Of a DNA stretch of 64,000 nucleotides, positions 8,960 through 17,962 are shown in pieces. Source of the stretch: Lachnospiraceae bacterium (GTDB lineage: Bacteria > Bacillota > Clostridia > Lachnospirales > Lachnospiraceae); the NCBI GenBank assembly GCA_017437785.1, contig JAFRXH010000048.1:39336-103335 (forward strand), written 5' to 3'. A program made the translations under genes and the position numbers. How positions within the stretch are numbered: the stretch's first letter is position 1; the number at the start of each line of letters is the position of its first letter. Below the pieces are notes generated by a model. It worked only from the letters and a program-made list of their open reading frames with translations. It ran no database searches and was not told where the DNA came from.

Positions 8960-9034
8960 GGACATGGGGACGGTCCTGCTGTCCTCATCAGCGAAGCAAA
9001 AAGTGAGGACAACAGGACCGTCCCCGTGTCCTCA
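8957..9034. repeat. 78-bp palindromic intergenic repeat (REP/MITE-like)
   Basis: Two 31-base arms (8957-8987 and 9004-9034) are inverted copies matching at 29 of 31 positions, separated by 16 bases. Each arm also carries internal dyads (GAGGACA/TGTCCTC and GGACGGTCC). The first three bases of the left arm are the trpD stop codon. The core GGGGACGGTCC resembles ACCGTCCCC in the hairpin at 36611-36660. In the operon mRNA it would form a long hairpin without a T-run, so it is more likely a stabiliser or polarity element than a terminator. Confidence 0.8.
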
Positions 9035-9052
9035 CATCAGAGGAATATAAAT

Positions 9053-9865
9053 ATGACGATATTAGATGAATTAGCCTGCCACGCCCGCGAGCGCGTGGCA
9101 GCAGCAAAAATGAATATAAGTCTTAAAGAGCTTCGCAGTAAGTCGGAGTCTCTTCCCAAAGGAGAGTTTGCCTTCGAGCAGGCGCTCAAAAAGCCGGGCA
9201 TCAGCTTTATATGTGAATGCAAGAAAGCATCACCTTCAAAAGGACTGATAGCACCGGACTTTCCCTACCTTCAGATAGCTAAGGATTATGAGGCTGCAGG
9301 TGCCGATGCGATATCCGTCCTCACCGAGCCTAAGTGGTTCCTTGGAAGTGATGAATACTTAAAGGAGATAGCGCAGGCAGTATCCCTTCCATGCATCAGA
9401 AAAGATTTTACCGTAGATGAGTATATGATCTACGAGGCGAAGGCTTTGGGAGCCGCCGCAGTCCTTCTTATCTGTTCCATTCTTGATAAAGAGCAGATAA
9501 AAGAGTATATTGCGATAAGCGATTCGCTGGGGCTTTCCGCACTTGTTGAGACACATGACGAAGCCGAAGCAGAGATGGCCCTGGATGCGGGCGGCCGTAT
9601 CATAGGCGTAAACAACCGTAACCTTAAGGATTTTTCGGTAGATACCGGAAACAGCAGGCGCCTTCGCAGCCTGATACCTGCCGGAAAGATATTTGTTTCG
9701 GAGAGCGGAGTGAGCACCGCAGAAGATGTGGCAGCACTTAGTGCAGCAGGCGTTGATGCCGTACTGGTAGGAGAGGCTCTGATGCGTGCAGAAGATAAAA
9801 CAAAGAAGCTTGCCGAATTAAAAAACCATGGGGGCGGTACCCATGGTATGGGTGAGCGCTCATGA
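9053..9865 (+). CDS. trpC: indole-3-glycerol-phosphate synthase
   Basis: A 270-residue TIM-barrel enzyme that closes the indole ring from CdRP. Visible active-site strands are CECKKASPSKG (catalytic lysines), LVETHDEAEAE, GVNNRNLKDF and SESGVST. The ATG at 9053 follows AGAGGA. An in-frame GTG at 9026 lies inside the palindromic repeat and would add nine residues with no family similarity, so it is rejected. The gene overlaps trpF by four bases (ATGA). Confidence 0.95.
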   Translation: MTILDELACHARERVAAAKMNISLKELRSKSESLPKGEFAFEQALKKPGISFICECKKASPSKGLIAPDFPYLQIAKDYEAAGADAISVLTEPKWFLGSDEYLKEIAQAVSLPCIRKDFTVDEYMIYEAKALGAAAVLLICSILDKEQIKEYIAISDSLGLSALVETHDEAEAEMALDAGGRIIGVNNRNLKDFSVDTGNSRRLRSLIPAGKIFVSESGVSTAEDVAALSAAGVDAVLVGEALMRAEDKTKKLAELKNHGGGTHGMGERS

Positions 9866-10467
9866 GCCGGATCAAACTCTGCGGCATGAGTCGCCCTGAG
9901 GACATTGCCGCGGTGAACGAACTTAAACCTGATTATATCGGATTTGTGATCTGGGAGCCGTCAAAGCGCTACGTATCAGGCAAAGAGGCGGGAGAGCTAA
10001 AAAAAATGCTCGATCCCGGTATCAAAGCAGTGGGAGTATTCGTAAATGAAATTCCCGAAAACGTCGCAGAGCTGGCAAATACAGATGTGATAGATCTGAT
10101 CCAGCTGCATGGCGATGAAGATGACGACTACATAAAACGGCTGCGTAAACTGACAGCCAAACCGCTTATACAGGCAATAAGGATAGTGAGTAAAGATGAT
10201 ATCATAAGGGCCGAAAAAAGCCCTGCCGACCACATCCTTTTAGATTCCGGGAAGGGCGGCGGAAAGACGATCGACTGGGAGCTGGCTGCACTGATATGCC
10301 GTCCTTATTTCCTGGCGGGCGGTTTAAATACGGAGAATGTGAGTGAGGTCGTCAAAAAGCTTCATCCTTATGCGGTGGATGTAAGCAGCGGCATAGAAAC
10401 AGACGGACATAAGGATCCCGTGAGGATGCGGGAATTCATTACAGCTGTACATGAGAGCGAAGTCTGA
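9862..10467 (+). CDS. trpF: phosphoribosylanthranilate isomerase
   Basis: A 201-residue TIM-barrel enzyme catalysing the Amadori rearrangement of PRA to CdRP. It shows the family opening [11 protein letters not shown] with the catalytic cysteine at about residue 7, then [14 protein letters not shown] and the C-terminal phosphate-binding glycine motif [10 protein letters not shown]. It is translationally coupled to trpC through the ATGA overlap and is separate from trpC rather than fused as in enteric bacteria. Confidence 0.95.
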   Translation: MSRIKLCGMSRPEDIAAVNELKPDYIGFVIWEPSKRYVSGKEAGELKKMLDPGIKAVGVFVNEIPENVAELANTDVIDLIQLHGDEDDDYIKRLRKLTAKPLIQAIRIVSKDDIIRAEKSPADHILLDSGKGGGKTIDWELAALICRPYFLAGGLNTENVSEVVKKLHPYAVDVSSGIETDGHKDPVRMREFITAVHESEV

Positions 10468-10529
10468 TCATAAGCAAACGATCCATAGTCAACATTGGCG
10501 GTGATCACATAATAACGGAGGAGAAAAGA

Positions 10530-11720
10530 ATGACCAACGAGAAAGGACGTTTCGGTATACACGGCGGGCAGTACATTCCCGAGACACTGATGAATGCCGT
10601 GATAGAGCTTGAAGAGGCTTACAATAAGTTTAAGGATGATCCCGGATTTAACGCGGAACTCACCCGGCTTTTCAATGAATATGCGGGCAGGCCTTCACTG
10701 CTTTATTATGCAGAGAAGATGACTAAGGACCTGGGCGGAGCAAAGATCTATCTTAAAAGAGAGGATCTTAATCATACCGGTTCGCATAAGATCAACAATG
10801 TACTCGGGCAGGCTCTGCTGGCAAAGAAGATGGGAAAGACCAGGCTGATAGCAGAGACGGGTGCGGGACAGCATGGCGTGGCAACTGCTACGGCAGCGGC
10901 GCTTATGGGAATGGAATGTGTGGTATTTATGGGCGAGGAAGACACCAAACGTCAGGCGCTTAATGTATACCGCATGCGCCTTCTGGGCTCGGAAGTGATC
11001 CCGGTAAAGAGCGGCACGGCTACTCTTAAGGATGCCGTGAGCGAAGCCATGAGAGAATGGACCAGCCGTATCAGCGACACCCACTACTGTCTTGGATCCG
11101 TAATGGGCCCCCATCCCTTCCCTACGATCGTAAGGGATTTCCAGTCTGTGATCTCAAGAGAGATAAAGCAGCAGATAATGGAAAAGGAAGGCAGACTTCC
11201 CGATGCGGTAATAGCCTGTGTGGGCGGCGGATCAAATGCTATCGGCAGCTTTTACAATTTTATCGGGGATAAGGATGTGGCGCTGATCGGCTGTGAGGCA
11301 GCGGGCCGCGGGATAGACGGCTTTGAGACTGCGGCAACAATAAACACAGGCCGCCTGGGGATCTTCCATGGCATGAAGAGCTATTTCTGCCAGGATGAAT
11401 ACGGCCAGATAGCACCTGTATATTCAATAAGTGCAGGACTGGACTATCCGGGCATAGGACCCGAGCACGCATGGCTGCATGATACCGGCCGTGCTCAGTA
11501 TGTGCCTGTTACCGATGATGAGGCAGTCGAAGCATTTGAGTACCTTTCGCGTACAGAGGGGATAATACCCGCGATAGAATCGGCCCATGCTGTAGCTCAT
11601 GCGAAGAAGATAGCGCCCGGTATGGGAAAGGATAAGATAATAGTGATAACCATTTCCGGCCGCGGAGATAAGGATTGTGCGGCTATTGCCAGATACAGAG
11701 GGGAGGATATCAATGAGTAA
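10530..11720 (+). CDS. trpB: tryptophan synthase beta subunit
   Basis: A 396-residue PLP enzyme that condenses indole with serine. The PLP lysine is in [11 protein letters not shown] at about residue 87; the phosphate-binding loop [10 protein letters not shown] and the Q(H)[10 protein letters not shown] stretch are intact. Length and sequence style match the classic TrpB1 that pairs with TrpA. A GGAGG ribosome site lies eight bases before the ATG. It overlaps trpA by eight bases, which suits equal subunit production. Confidence 0.97.
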   Translation: MTNEKGRFGIHGGQYIPETLMNAVIELEEAYNKFKDDPGFNAELTRLFNEYAGRPSLLYYAEKMTKDLGGAKIYLKREDLNHTGSHKINNVLGQALLAKKMGKTRLIAETGAGQHGVATATAAALMGMECVVFMGEEDTKRQALNVYRMRLLGSEVIPVKSGTATLKDAVSEAMREWTSRISDTHYCLGSVMGPHPFPTIVRDFQSVISREIKQQIMEKEGRLPDAVIACVGGGSNAIGSFYNFIGDKDVALIGCEAAGRGIDGFETAATINTGRLGIFHGMKSYFCQDEYGQIAPVYSISAGLDYPGIGPEHAWLHDTGRAQYVPVTDDEAVEAFEYLSRTEGIIPAIESAHAVAHAKKIAPGMGKDKIIVITISGRGDKDCAAIARYRGEDINE

Positions 11721-12492
11721 GATAGCAGAGGCGTTTAAGAAAGGTAAGGCATTCATCCCTTTTATCACCTGTGGTGATCCTGATCTTGATACCACAAAGA
11801 AAGCCGTAAGGGAGATGGTAAAAAACGGTGCGGACCTTATAGAGCTGGGTATACCTTTTTCGGATCCGACAGCAGAGGGACCCGTGATACAGGGGGCCAA
11901 CGTGCGCGCATTAGCAGGCGGAGTCACAACCGATAAGGTATTCGATATGGTACGTGAGCTTCGCAGGGATATAACGGTTCCCATGGTTTTCATGACTTAT
12001 GCAAATGTTGTATATTCCTATGCAAAAGGCAGTGCCGAGGGGTTCATAAAGACCTGCGCACAGGCAGGTATAGACGGACTGGTATTGCCCGATGTGCCTT
12101 ATGAAGAAAAAGAAGAATTCGAGCCCATATGCAGAAAGTATGATGTGGACCTGATCAGCTTTATAGCACCTACGTCCGAAAACCGCATAGCCATGATAGC
12201 CAAGGAGGCAAAGGGCTTTATATACATCGTATCCAGTCTGGGTGTGACCGGCGTAAGAAGCGAGATCAAGACAGACCTTGATCACATAGTGAAACTGATC
12301 CGCGCCAATACTGACGTGCCCTGTGCCATTGGCTTTGGTATCTCCACCCCGGAGCAGGCTGCAAAGATGAGCAGTATATCCGACGGAGCCATCATCGGCA
12401 GTGCCATAATCAAATTTCTTGAAAAATACGGCAAGGAGGCGCCTGAATACATAGGGAAATATGTAAAGTCGATCACGGAAGCGATGAAATAA
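11713..12492 (+). CDS. trpA: tryptophan synthase alpha subunit
   Basis: A 259-residue TIM barrel that releases indole from indole-3-glycerol phosphate and channels it to TrpB. Key motifs are [19 protein letters not shown] (catalytic glutamate) and [11 protein letters not shown] (catalytic aspartate). The start at ATG 11713 follows GGGGAGGA within the end of trpB. It is the last gene of the complete seven-gene operon. No clear terminator follows, and a new promoter lies just downstream. Confidence 0.96.
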   Translation: MSKIAEAFKKGKAFIPFITCGDPDLDTTKKAVREMVKNGADLIELGIPFSDPTAEGPVIQGANVRALAGGVTTDKVFDMVRELRRDITVPMVFMTYANVVYSYAKGSAEGFIKTCAQAGIDGLVLPDVPYEEKEEFEPICRKYDVDLISFIAPTSENRIAMIAKEAKGFIYIVSSLGVTGVRSEIKTDLDHIVKLIRANTDVPCAIGFGISTPEQAAKMSSISDGAIIGSAIIKFLEKYGKEAPEYIGKYVKSITEAMK

Positions 12493-12511
12493 AAAGCAGC
12501 CATATCAAAGG

Positions 12512-12540
12512 TTGAAAACACAACCGGCTTTGGTTATAAT
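12512..12540 (+). promoter_or_regulatory. promoter for the kinase-fold gene
   Basis: -35 TTGAAA (12512-12517), 17-base spacer, -10 TATAAT (12535-12540). Thirty bases upstream of the ATG at 12570. Confidence 0.7.
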
Positions 12541-12569
12541 AATCCAAGATTATATTTCCGGAGGCTTTG

Positions 12570-13664
12570 ATGGATATTAACGGTATGATCAGTCTTGATG
12601 AATATCTGGAGCGGAATGGTAATTTTTCCTTTCCGGATGCGTACAGATCTATCAGACCGCTTTTATTGTCCATGGCGAAGGCTGAGGGAAAAGCTGCCAT
12701 ACATGGAGAGATCGATCCGGGAAATATGATGGTTCAGCCGGATGGAACCCTGATACTTACCGATTCCGGCTTTACCTGCGATTACGAGGATGACGTATAT
12801 GCTGTCTGTGCCGTGATCTACAAGATGATCACCGGTGATACCGCGGCAAACGCACTGCAGCGCTCAAGCGGCGCGAAGTTGGATCCTCCTTCCCAAAAGG
12901 GTGCAGTTATTTCATTTTATGAAGAACAGGTACTGCTGCTGGGGATGGAGATCGATAAAGAAAAACGTATAAAAGCTCTTGATGAGCTGGATTTTATGGT
13001 TAATAATCCGCCGGTAGACAGTTTTGATAATTACATATTTGATAATAGTTCACAGGGTGAAGAAGCAGCAGATAAGCCAAAGACCGATAATAAGAGATTC
13101 AGAAAGATCCTGACCAGATACGCCAATAACAATAATGCCGCTTCCCTGATGACACATAAAAGGAGCATAGGCGGCCTGATAGTACTGGCTCTTACGGTTG
13201 TCATATTGATCGCGGTCGTAAAGTTTGCTTTGGATGCTAAGGAAAATAAACCTGAAGAAGAGGCAGTAAGCGCAGAGCTTGAAATACCGGGATTAAAAGA
13301 GATACTCTCCCATGATATCCACATGGCCCTTGTGGGGAAAGGTGAAGGAAGGCTGGAAAAGTGTTATTGTGCTTTTTATACCATTGATGAGGAAGAATAC
13401 TGTGTTTGTGCTTATATCCATGAGGTCGATAATCTGAACAGCAGGAAATGTATCTGGGGTAAATGTACCTCCGGTGCGGAAGATACGGAAAACAGTTATT
13501 CGTTTACCGTGGATAATAATGAAGAAAAGAACACCATCAATGTAAACAATAATGGTGAGGAGACGATCATCAATATCAATAGTATTAAGTACACCTGTAT
13601 TTCGAAGGAGATGGACGCGAGTTCGGAAAAAGAGTTTCATAGTATCGTTGACCTGATGTACTGA
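12570..13664 (+). CDS. membrane-anchored partial Ser/Thr-kinase-fold protein (probable pseudokinase)
   Basis: A 364-residue protein. Residues 30-130 resemble only the C-lobe of a bacterial Ser/Thr kinase: HGEIDPGNMMV stands where the HRDxxxxN loop would be, LTDSGF replaces the DFG motif, and DVYAVCAVIYKMITG fits helix F. The N-lobe with glycine loop and ATP lysine is missing and the catalytic HRD arginine is gone, so activity is unlikely. One membrane helix lies at about residues 195-215, followed by an extracytoplasmic domain of about 150 residues that I do not recognise. Start ATG 12570 is preferred over TTG 12567 because of its spacing from GGAGG. It may be a sensor or scaffold. Confidence 0.55.
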   Translation: MDINGMISLDEYLERNGNFSFPDAYRSIRPLLLSMAKAEGKAAIHGEIDPGNMMVQPDGTLILTDSGFTCDYEDDVYAVCAVIYKMITGDTAANALQRSSGAKLDPPSQKGAVISFYEEQVLLLGMEIDKEKRIKALDELDFMVNNPPVDSFDNYIFDNSSQGEEAADKPKTDNKRFRKILTRYANNNNAASLMTHKRSIGGLIVLALTVVILIAVVKFALDAKENKPEEEAVSAELEIPGLKEILSHDIHMALVGKGEGRLEKCYCAFYTIDEEEYCVCAYIHEVDNLNSRKCIWGKCTSGAEDTENSYSFTVDNNEEKNTINVNNNGEETIININSIKYTCISKEMDASSEKEFHSIVDLMY

Positions 13665-13678
13665 CAGAAAAATATCAT

Positions 13679-13707
13679 TTGACATAAACCGCTGTCTATG
13701 ATATTAT
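13679..13707 (+). promoter_or_regulatory. tRNA-Lys promoter
   Basis: -35 TTGACA (13679-13684), 17-base spacer, -10 TATTAT (13702-13707). Thirteen bases lie between the -10 and the tRNA 5' end. Confidence 0.8.
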
Positions 13708-13720
13708 CTGTTTTTGTGAC

Positions 13721-13793
13721 GGGCCACTAGCTCAGTCGGTAGAGCACTTGACTTTTAATCAAGTTGTCGGGGGTTCGATTCCCCCGTGGCTCA
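13721..13793 (+). tRNA. tRNA-Lys(UUU)
   Basis: A 73-base cloverleaf. Acceptor GGGCCAC pairs with GTGGCTC, the anticodon stem CTTGA/TCAAG closes the loop CTTTTAA (anticodon TTT), and the T-arm is CGGGGGTTCGATTCCCCCG. Discriminator A, no encoded CCA. The 3' half from 13752 is the attachment core of the phage element, which leaves the gene intact. Confidence 0.97.
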
Positions 13794-13805
13794 CGTTTCA
13801 AAATG
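13752..13805 (+). repeat. attL core (3' tRNA-Lys copy)
   Basis: 54 bases identical to 22546-22599, starting in the anticodon loop and running 12 bases past the tRNA end. The identity break at both ends marks the exchange limits for the tyrosine recombinase. Confidence 0.92.
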
Positions 13806-13838
13806 GGATGAGAAAGCCATTTCATCCCATTTTTTTTT
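13801..13838 (+). terminator. tRNA-Lys terminator, carried on the element side
   Basis: Stem AAATGGGATGA / TCATCCCATTT followed by nine T. The equivalent hairpin after attR has AAATGTGATGA / TCATCACATTT: the G-to-T change is compensated by C-to-A, so both copies keep pairing. Confidence 0.85.
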
Positions 13839-13968
13839 GGCCTGATTTCCGCATAAAATAGGGCTTTAGAGGACATTTTAGTATGTATTTTCATATCCCG
13901 TATTACAGAGACGGGATTCTGCTATTTTAAAGACAGCACAGAAACATTTTTTTTAGTCAAGTATTCGC
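13806..13968. repeat. left copy of the extended att-flank repeat
   Basis: 163 bases collinear without net insertion or deletion with 22600-22762. Long stretches are identical (for example the segment around TTAGAGGACATTTTAGT); others are diverged, mainly in the 13918-13942 part. It contains the hairpin ATCCCGT/ACGGGAT and ends AGTCAAGTATTCGC in both copies. This exceeds the attachment core and points to related elements having used this site more than once. Confidence 0.8.
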
Positions 13969-14412
13969 TATATCATTTATTGTTATATAAAACATAGAAT
14001 TATATATGTTTTTATAAAAAAATTAAAAAAATTTTATAAGGGGGAAGTCTCCCCCTAAGCCGGAGCCAGGAAGATCACTGAGCATCCTTTAAATATTTGG
14101 ATACCCAGGAAAGATGGAAGTTTCTACAAAAAAACAATTAAACTCTACGCAGAATCTCAAACAGATTAATGAAAAAGCCCAGGCAAAAAATAGCCTGGGT
14201 TTTTTCATTGGGGGGCTAGCCCCCCAAACCCCCCAGGGTTTAACGGCTTCGCCTTTAAAAGTAAAAGAAGTGGAAATCTCCACTTCTTCTACAACAAATC
14301 ACTATTTTACTTCCAAAGGACTGCAAGGCCCTCGAGTCGCACCCCTGCGGAGCTCTATCATCCTTCCAGCAATTCAATTCTACAAGAGTACTTGATTTTT
14401 GTAAAGTACTTT
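13969..14412. other. non-coding hairpin-rich region; candidate phage origin/packaging region
   Basis: No convincing gene. After an AT-rich tract come four hairpins: AGGGGGA/TCCCCCT (14039-14056), AAAAAGCCCAGGC/GCCTGGGTTTTTT (14172-14206), the perfect palindrome GGGGGGCTAGCCCCCC (14210-14225), and GTAAAAGAAGTGGA/TCCACTTCTTCTAC (14261-14292, one mismatch). Filamentous phages keep replication origins and the packaging hairpin in one such intergenic region. This is the only sizeable gap in the element, so it is the best candidate; the assignment is inference. Confidence 0.5.
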
Positions 14413-15249
14413 TCATGTAAAAATATCATCAATCTTATAGATATCATAATGCAGAAGATTACACTGATAAGCGCTCTGGATGTAGTTCCTGGTAACATCA
14501 TAAGAAGCATGGCCTAAATACATCCGGAGATACTCAAGATTGCCAACATGGACCATATAAGAGGTGGCAAAGGTATGACGCAGCAGATGAGCATGGATCC
14601 GGCTTACTCCGCTGCCATGTTTGAGTCGTGTAAAAAAAGAATTCTTTCCGGAAATATCAAAGTCAAACAGCTTACCTTTAGTGTCCGGAATAAGATCCTT
14701 AACCTTATCCGGTAAAGGTATCATACGGCTCTTTTCATACTTAGATTGATTTATCCGGATAATATTATTATCTGTATCAACATCTTTTCTCTCCAGAGAA
14801 AGAGCTTCAGAGGATCTAAGACCGCAGTCAAGAAGAAGTCTGAAGAAAAGCTCTTTATTGTCCGGATCCGAACAATTAGCCTTGATATAATCAAGGATCT
14901 GATAGCCTTCCGTATGTGACAGAGGAAGCACCTGATCCGGGTCCGGACGGGGAAGTTTAATATGATATTCAAAAGGTGGAATAATAGAGTTAATGATTCC
15001 CCAGGAACAATAATTCTTTACAGCGCGCATATAGGTATGGATGCTTGTATTCTTTACACCTTTACGTTTTAAATACAGAACAAAATCTTTTAGGACGGAA
15101 GAAGAAAGATCTTCCGTCACTAAAAGCTTGTTCTGAAGGAGAAAGAGTGAAAAAACGTGCATCATATTATTATAATATTCACAACTCTTATCACTGCAAT
15201 ATACTTCTTTATCTTTAAGATACAATTTAAAAGAATCTGAAATATCCAT
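14413..15249 (-). CDS. tyrosine recombinase (phage integrase)
   Basis: A 278-residue integrase. The N-terminal 90 or so residues are a SAM-like core-binding domain; the catalytic domain shows the arginine in LDCGLRSSEAL, then HAHLLRHTFATS (HxxR), a histidine in YLGHASYD, and the tyrosine nucleophile in TRNYIQ. The ATG at 15249 after GCGAGG is preferred because an upstream in-frame ATG at 15324 would require translating through the rep terminator hairpin. It catalyses integration and excision at the tRNA-Lys 54-bp core and lies next to attL, as is usual. Confidence 0.93.
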   Translation of the reverse strand: MDISDSFKLYLKDKEVYCSDKSCEYYNNMMHVFSLFLLQNKLLVTEDLSSSVLKDFVLYLKRKGVKNTSIHTYMRAVKNYCSWGIINSIIPPFEYHIKLPRPDPDQVLPLSHTEGYQILDYIKANCSDPDNKELFFRLLLDCGLRSSEALSLERKDVDTDNNIIRINQSKYEKSRMIPLPDKVKDLIPDTKGKLFDFDISGKNSFFTRLKHGSGVSRIHAHLLRHTFATSYMVHVGNLEYLRMYLGHASYDVTRNYIQSAYQCNLLHYDIYKIDDIFT

Positions 15250-15271
15250 ATCAACCTCGCTGTTTATTGAT

Positions 15272-15318
15272 AAAAGGGCCCCCGGCAGACCGGCGGTTCT
15301 GCCGGGATGCCCCCTTTT
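15272..15318 (-). terminator. terminator between rep and integrase genes
   Basis: On the minus strand AAAAGGGGGC..CCCGGCAG pairs with CTGCCGGGGGCCCTTTT, a long GC-rich stem with a short U tract. It should separate the phage structural/replication transcript from the integrase. Confidence 0.75.
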
Positions 15319-15320
15319 GA

Positions 15321-16802
15321 TCAATAGAACTTATCATTATCAGGATCATATAAGAACATTATACTTCTGAATCTCTTCTGTTCATCCGGAATAACTTCCC
15401 TGTTGGATGCAGCAAGTTTCTTCTTTCGCCTGTCTATATAATCTAAGTCGTTATCATTAAGTATTGATAACAGTGTAGCAGCATCATCCATGATGGAATT
15501 CTCCGGATCATTATTCATAGCAAATCCGAAACATGAAAGAGCATTGATAGCACGTTTCTTCCGGATCTCAAGATTGATATTACTGCTATACTTACGTATA
15601 AGCTTAAGCTGCTTATGTTTCTTCCTAAATTCCATAGCTTTAGCTGATCTGAGACGCTTCCAGAACTCAATATCTTCCCTTCGTGATTTATTAGTATCAT
15701 TCTGATCAGGACGACAGAGTCTAAAAGATTCCCTAGTAAGGTAATCATAGATAAGGCTGTAATTATCCAGGTAATCGTATAATCTCTTTGTAGCACCTTC
15801 ATTATCTCGAGGTATAAGCTGGAAAGTTTTACTCATACTACGCATTACCTGGAACTCTATATTAAATATCTTTGTTACAGGCTTAGTATATGTTTTTGCG
15901 GCCAGATGGATCTGGTTGATATCGGCTTTATCATCATCAATAAGACCCTTGATATATACTTTGACCTCATCAGTCAAAGTATCATCATTCTCATAAGCCC
16001 ATCTTAACCGGGCAATATCAACATATGCCCATGACTTTTCCTTATAAGCTTCTTCCAAACAGAACAGATCATATCTGTTGATCAATCCGGACTCATGCCA
16101 TATCTTTAAGAAAAAGCCTTTATATCCTTCCTGGACTACTTCTTTAGACTTAAGATAGATCCTTATGAAGCAATTACCACCACGCTTGCCTATAGCTACA
16201 TAATCGGTCTCTGTGCTGTCATCATCATATACAGTGATATGATTCATATATACCTTGGTATGCTCTGTAGTACGGCCTACACGGCCAACCCACATCTTAA
16301 CAAAATTATCCCGGTCAAAGAACTTTTCAGGATCCTTAAGGTAATTGGTGTGGCAGGCATAATCACAGCGGTTTTCGGAAACTTCCCTGATACGGAGTCC
16401 AAATTTAGCGCAGAAAGCCCTCACAAAGTCGAGAGAAGCATCAACAGCAGAATATACCCTGTCTTCCCATAAAACACGGCTACGAAGCTGTAGGATAGCT
16501 CCTGGGGTATCCTGGGTATTTACCGACGGTGCCACAAAGAAATCAAAAAAATCAGGACTATTAAAACGATAATTATATACAGAGAACCTACCGGGAACGA
16601 ATAAGCACTTATAATCACCGAAAATCATCTCCTTTTCTTCCTTAACGTTCCTAAGTTCATCCAGGAAACAACGAAGCTTGTATACAGCATGATCTGTTGA
16701 TGTTGAAGTCATATCTTGTTCAAAATAAATGGAATAGTACAATGTATCAATGTTCTTTAAAAACTGTTTAGATTTTTTAGTAAACCAATACTCCTGATCC
16801 AT
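15321..16802 (-). CDS. rolling-circle replication initiator (Rep_trans family, inovirus pII-type)
   Basis: A 493-residue protein. It shows features of the replication initiation factor family (PF02486): an N-terminal segment with several aromatic strands, ENRCDYACHTNY near residue 145 in the place of the usual RxDxxxD motif, then an AIGKRGGNCFIRIYLKSKE strand pair and FNIEFQVMR. These proteins nick the double-stranded form to start rolling-circle synthesis of ssDNA. The C-terminal 150 residues are basic and less conserved. It is last in the long minus-strand gene series, and a strong terminator follows. Preceded by GGGGGA at the right distance. Confidence 0.8.
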   Translation of the reverse strand: MDQEYWFTKKSKQFLKNIDTLYYSIYFEQDMTSTSTDHAVYKLRCFLDELRNVKEEKEMIFGDYKCLFVPGRFSVYNYRFNSPDFFDFFVAPSVNTQDTPGAILQLRSRVLWEDRVYSAVDASLDFVRAFCAKFGLRIREVSENRCDYACHTNYLKDPEKFFDRDNFVKMWVGRVGRTTEHTKVYMNHITVYDDDSTETDYVAIGKRGGNCFIRIYLKSKEVVQEGYKGFFLKIWHESGLINRYDLFCLEEAYKEKSWAYVDIARLRWAYENDDTLTDEVKVYIKGLIDDDKADINQIHLAAKTYTKPVTKIFNIEFQVMRSMSKTFQLIPRDNEGATKRLYDYLDNYSLIYDYLTRESFRLCRPDQNDTNKSRREDIEFWKRLRSAKAMEFRKKHKQLKLIRKYSSNINLEIRKKRAINALSCFGFAMNNDPENSIMDDAATLLSILNDNDLDYIDRRKKKLAASNREVIPDEQKRFRSIMFLYDPDNDKFY

Positions 16803-16827
16803 TACATTCCCCCAAATCAGTTACAAA

Positions 16828-17700
16828 TTATTTATTTACAACAACACGAATAAGGCGAGGATCCGGTTCAACAACACGAGGCTGAAAACCGGACTCTGCA
16901 AGAGAATCAATTACTTTATATGTATCATAGGAATCCCTAAGATCCTTATCATGTACAAAGAAGTAGAATCCCCTGGATTTATACTCAGTCACATCACCTT
17001 CTGCAGAGAGTATAGGTTCTTTTCTGAAAACAAAAGTAATGCAGCCAAGTAAGGTTTTACATTCTCTAACTTCGGATGCCTGTTCTCTGAGGGGTTTAGA
17101 GAGCCTTGTAAAAACTTGTGAGGTACCAAGTATTATTCTTCTGTTCTTACGGTTTTGCGTGATCACCTGAAGCATTTCCGGGGGGAAATCCTTACTCTGA
17201 TTCGATGAAAACCAGTTCTGCATTTCATCAATACATGCAATCACGCCGTATATACCATTCTTATAAGATACAAGAGGATGCCAATCTTGAAGAACATCAT
17301 CCTCATATTTATAAGCCAGGTTAGTGATAACTTTCGCTTTAGGGTATTCCCTTTGCATTCTACGCATGAATTCAACAAGAGCTATTGTTTTGCCGGCGCC
17401 CTGTCTACCACAGAAAATAATACATCCTTGGTACGGAAAGAATCCTGGTTCCTTCTGCAGCATATCCAATATGAATCTCTGAGGGAGATCAAAGAAAAGC
17501 CTAGCAAACAGGAGTCTACGTTTTTGAGGAATATAAACAACTTCTTTACTATGTTTTCTATGAATACCTTTTATAAAGAAATATATCCGGTATATAATGC
17601 AAGCCGTAATAAAACAAACCGCAAAGACTCCTAAAATATAAACAGGAATCTTTAAGATATTGAAAATGAAAGAAACAAGATTTTTTATAATACCGCCCAT
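16828..17700 (-). CDS. Zot-like morphogenesis ATPase (inovirus pI-type)
   Basis: A 290-residue protein with one or two hydrophobic helices at about residues 10-45, then a P-loop ATPase: Walker A GRQGAGKT at 98-105 and Walker B VIACIDEMQ with D158/E159. A sensor-like GTSQVF follows near residue 195. This is the Zonular occludens toxin (PF05707) family, which drives assembly and extrusion of filamentous phage at the inner membrane; the name does not imply a toxin. Unlike coliphage pI, whose membrane helix follows the ATPase, the hydrophobic segment here comes first. Start follows AAGGAG. Confidence 0.9.
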   Translation of the reverse strand: MGGIIKNLVSFIFNILKIPVYILGVFAVCFITACIIYRIYFFIKGIHRKHSKEVVYIPQKRRLLFARLFFDLPQRFILDMLQKEPGFFPYQGCIIFCGRQGAGKTIALVEFMRRMQREYPKAKVITNLAYKYEDDVLQDWHPLVSYKNGIYGVIACIDEMQNWFSSNQSKDFPPEMLQVITQNRKNRRIILGTSQVFTRLSKPLREQASEVRECKTLLGCITFVFRKEPILSAEGDVTEYKSRGFYFFVHDKDLRDSYDTYKVIDSLAESGFQPRVVEPDPRLIRVVVNK

Positions 17701-17709
17701 ATAGACTCC

Positions 17710-17961
17710 TTAGTATAAAGGTATAGCATTGAAGAAGAACTTAAGTACTGCAAATATTATTCTGACAAGAGTAAGCATATAAATAAGTGATAACAAAGGC
17801 CAAAGATCACCGACAGGAATAAGAAAGAAAACAACTTCCATTATATCGAAAAAAGAAGTTGTCCAACCCCATTCAAGACTTAATGTACCTACCTGAGCAA
17901 GAAGGGCTAAAAGGGGACTCATAAGTAAAAGTAAAAAGCATATAATACCATAAATAATCAT
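17710..17961 (-). CDS. small hydrophobic phage membrane protein (pVI-like)
   Basis: An 83-residue protein with about three membrane segments (1-25, 38-50, 55-80). It lies between the adsorption-type protein and the Zot ATPase, exactly where pVI lies in coliphage order III-VI-I. pVI caps the virion end together with pIII. The AAGGAGAT ribosome site lies inside the end of the upstream gene and its ATG begins two bases after that stop. Confidence 0.65.
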   Translation of the reverse strand: MIIYGIICFLLLLMSPLLALLAQVGTLSLEWGWTTSFFDIMEVVFFLIPVGDLWPLLSLIYMLTLVRIIFAVLKFFFNAIPLY

Positions 17962-17962
17962 A

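Noticed and set aside
9026-9052. Upstream GTG start for trpC
   Set aside because: It lies in the palindromic repeat and the added residues do not match the family; ATG 9053 has AGAGGA.
14114-14395. 93-codon plus-strand frame between tRNA-Lys and the integrase
   Set aside because: It runs through three strong hairpins and has no ribosome site; residues are those expected from translating palindromes. Treated as non-coding origin-like sequence.
16828-17700. Zonular occludens toxin as a virulence factor
   Set aside because: The protein is the phage assembly ATPase of the same family; no toxin-specific C-terminal peptide region is recognisable.
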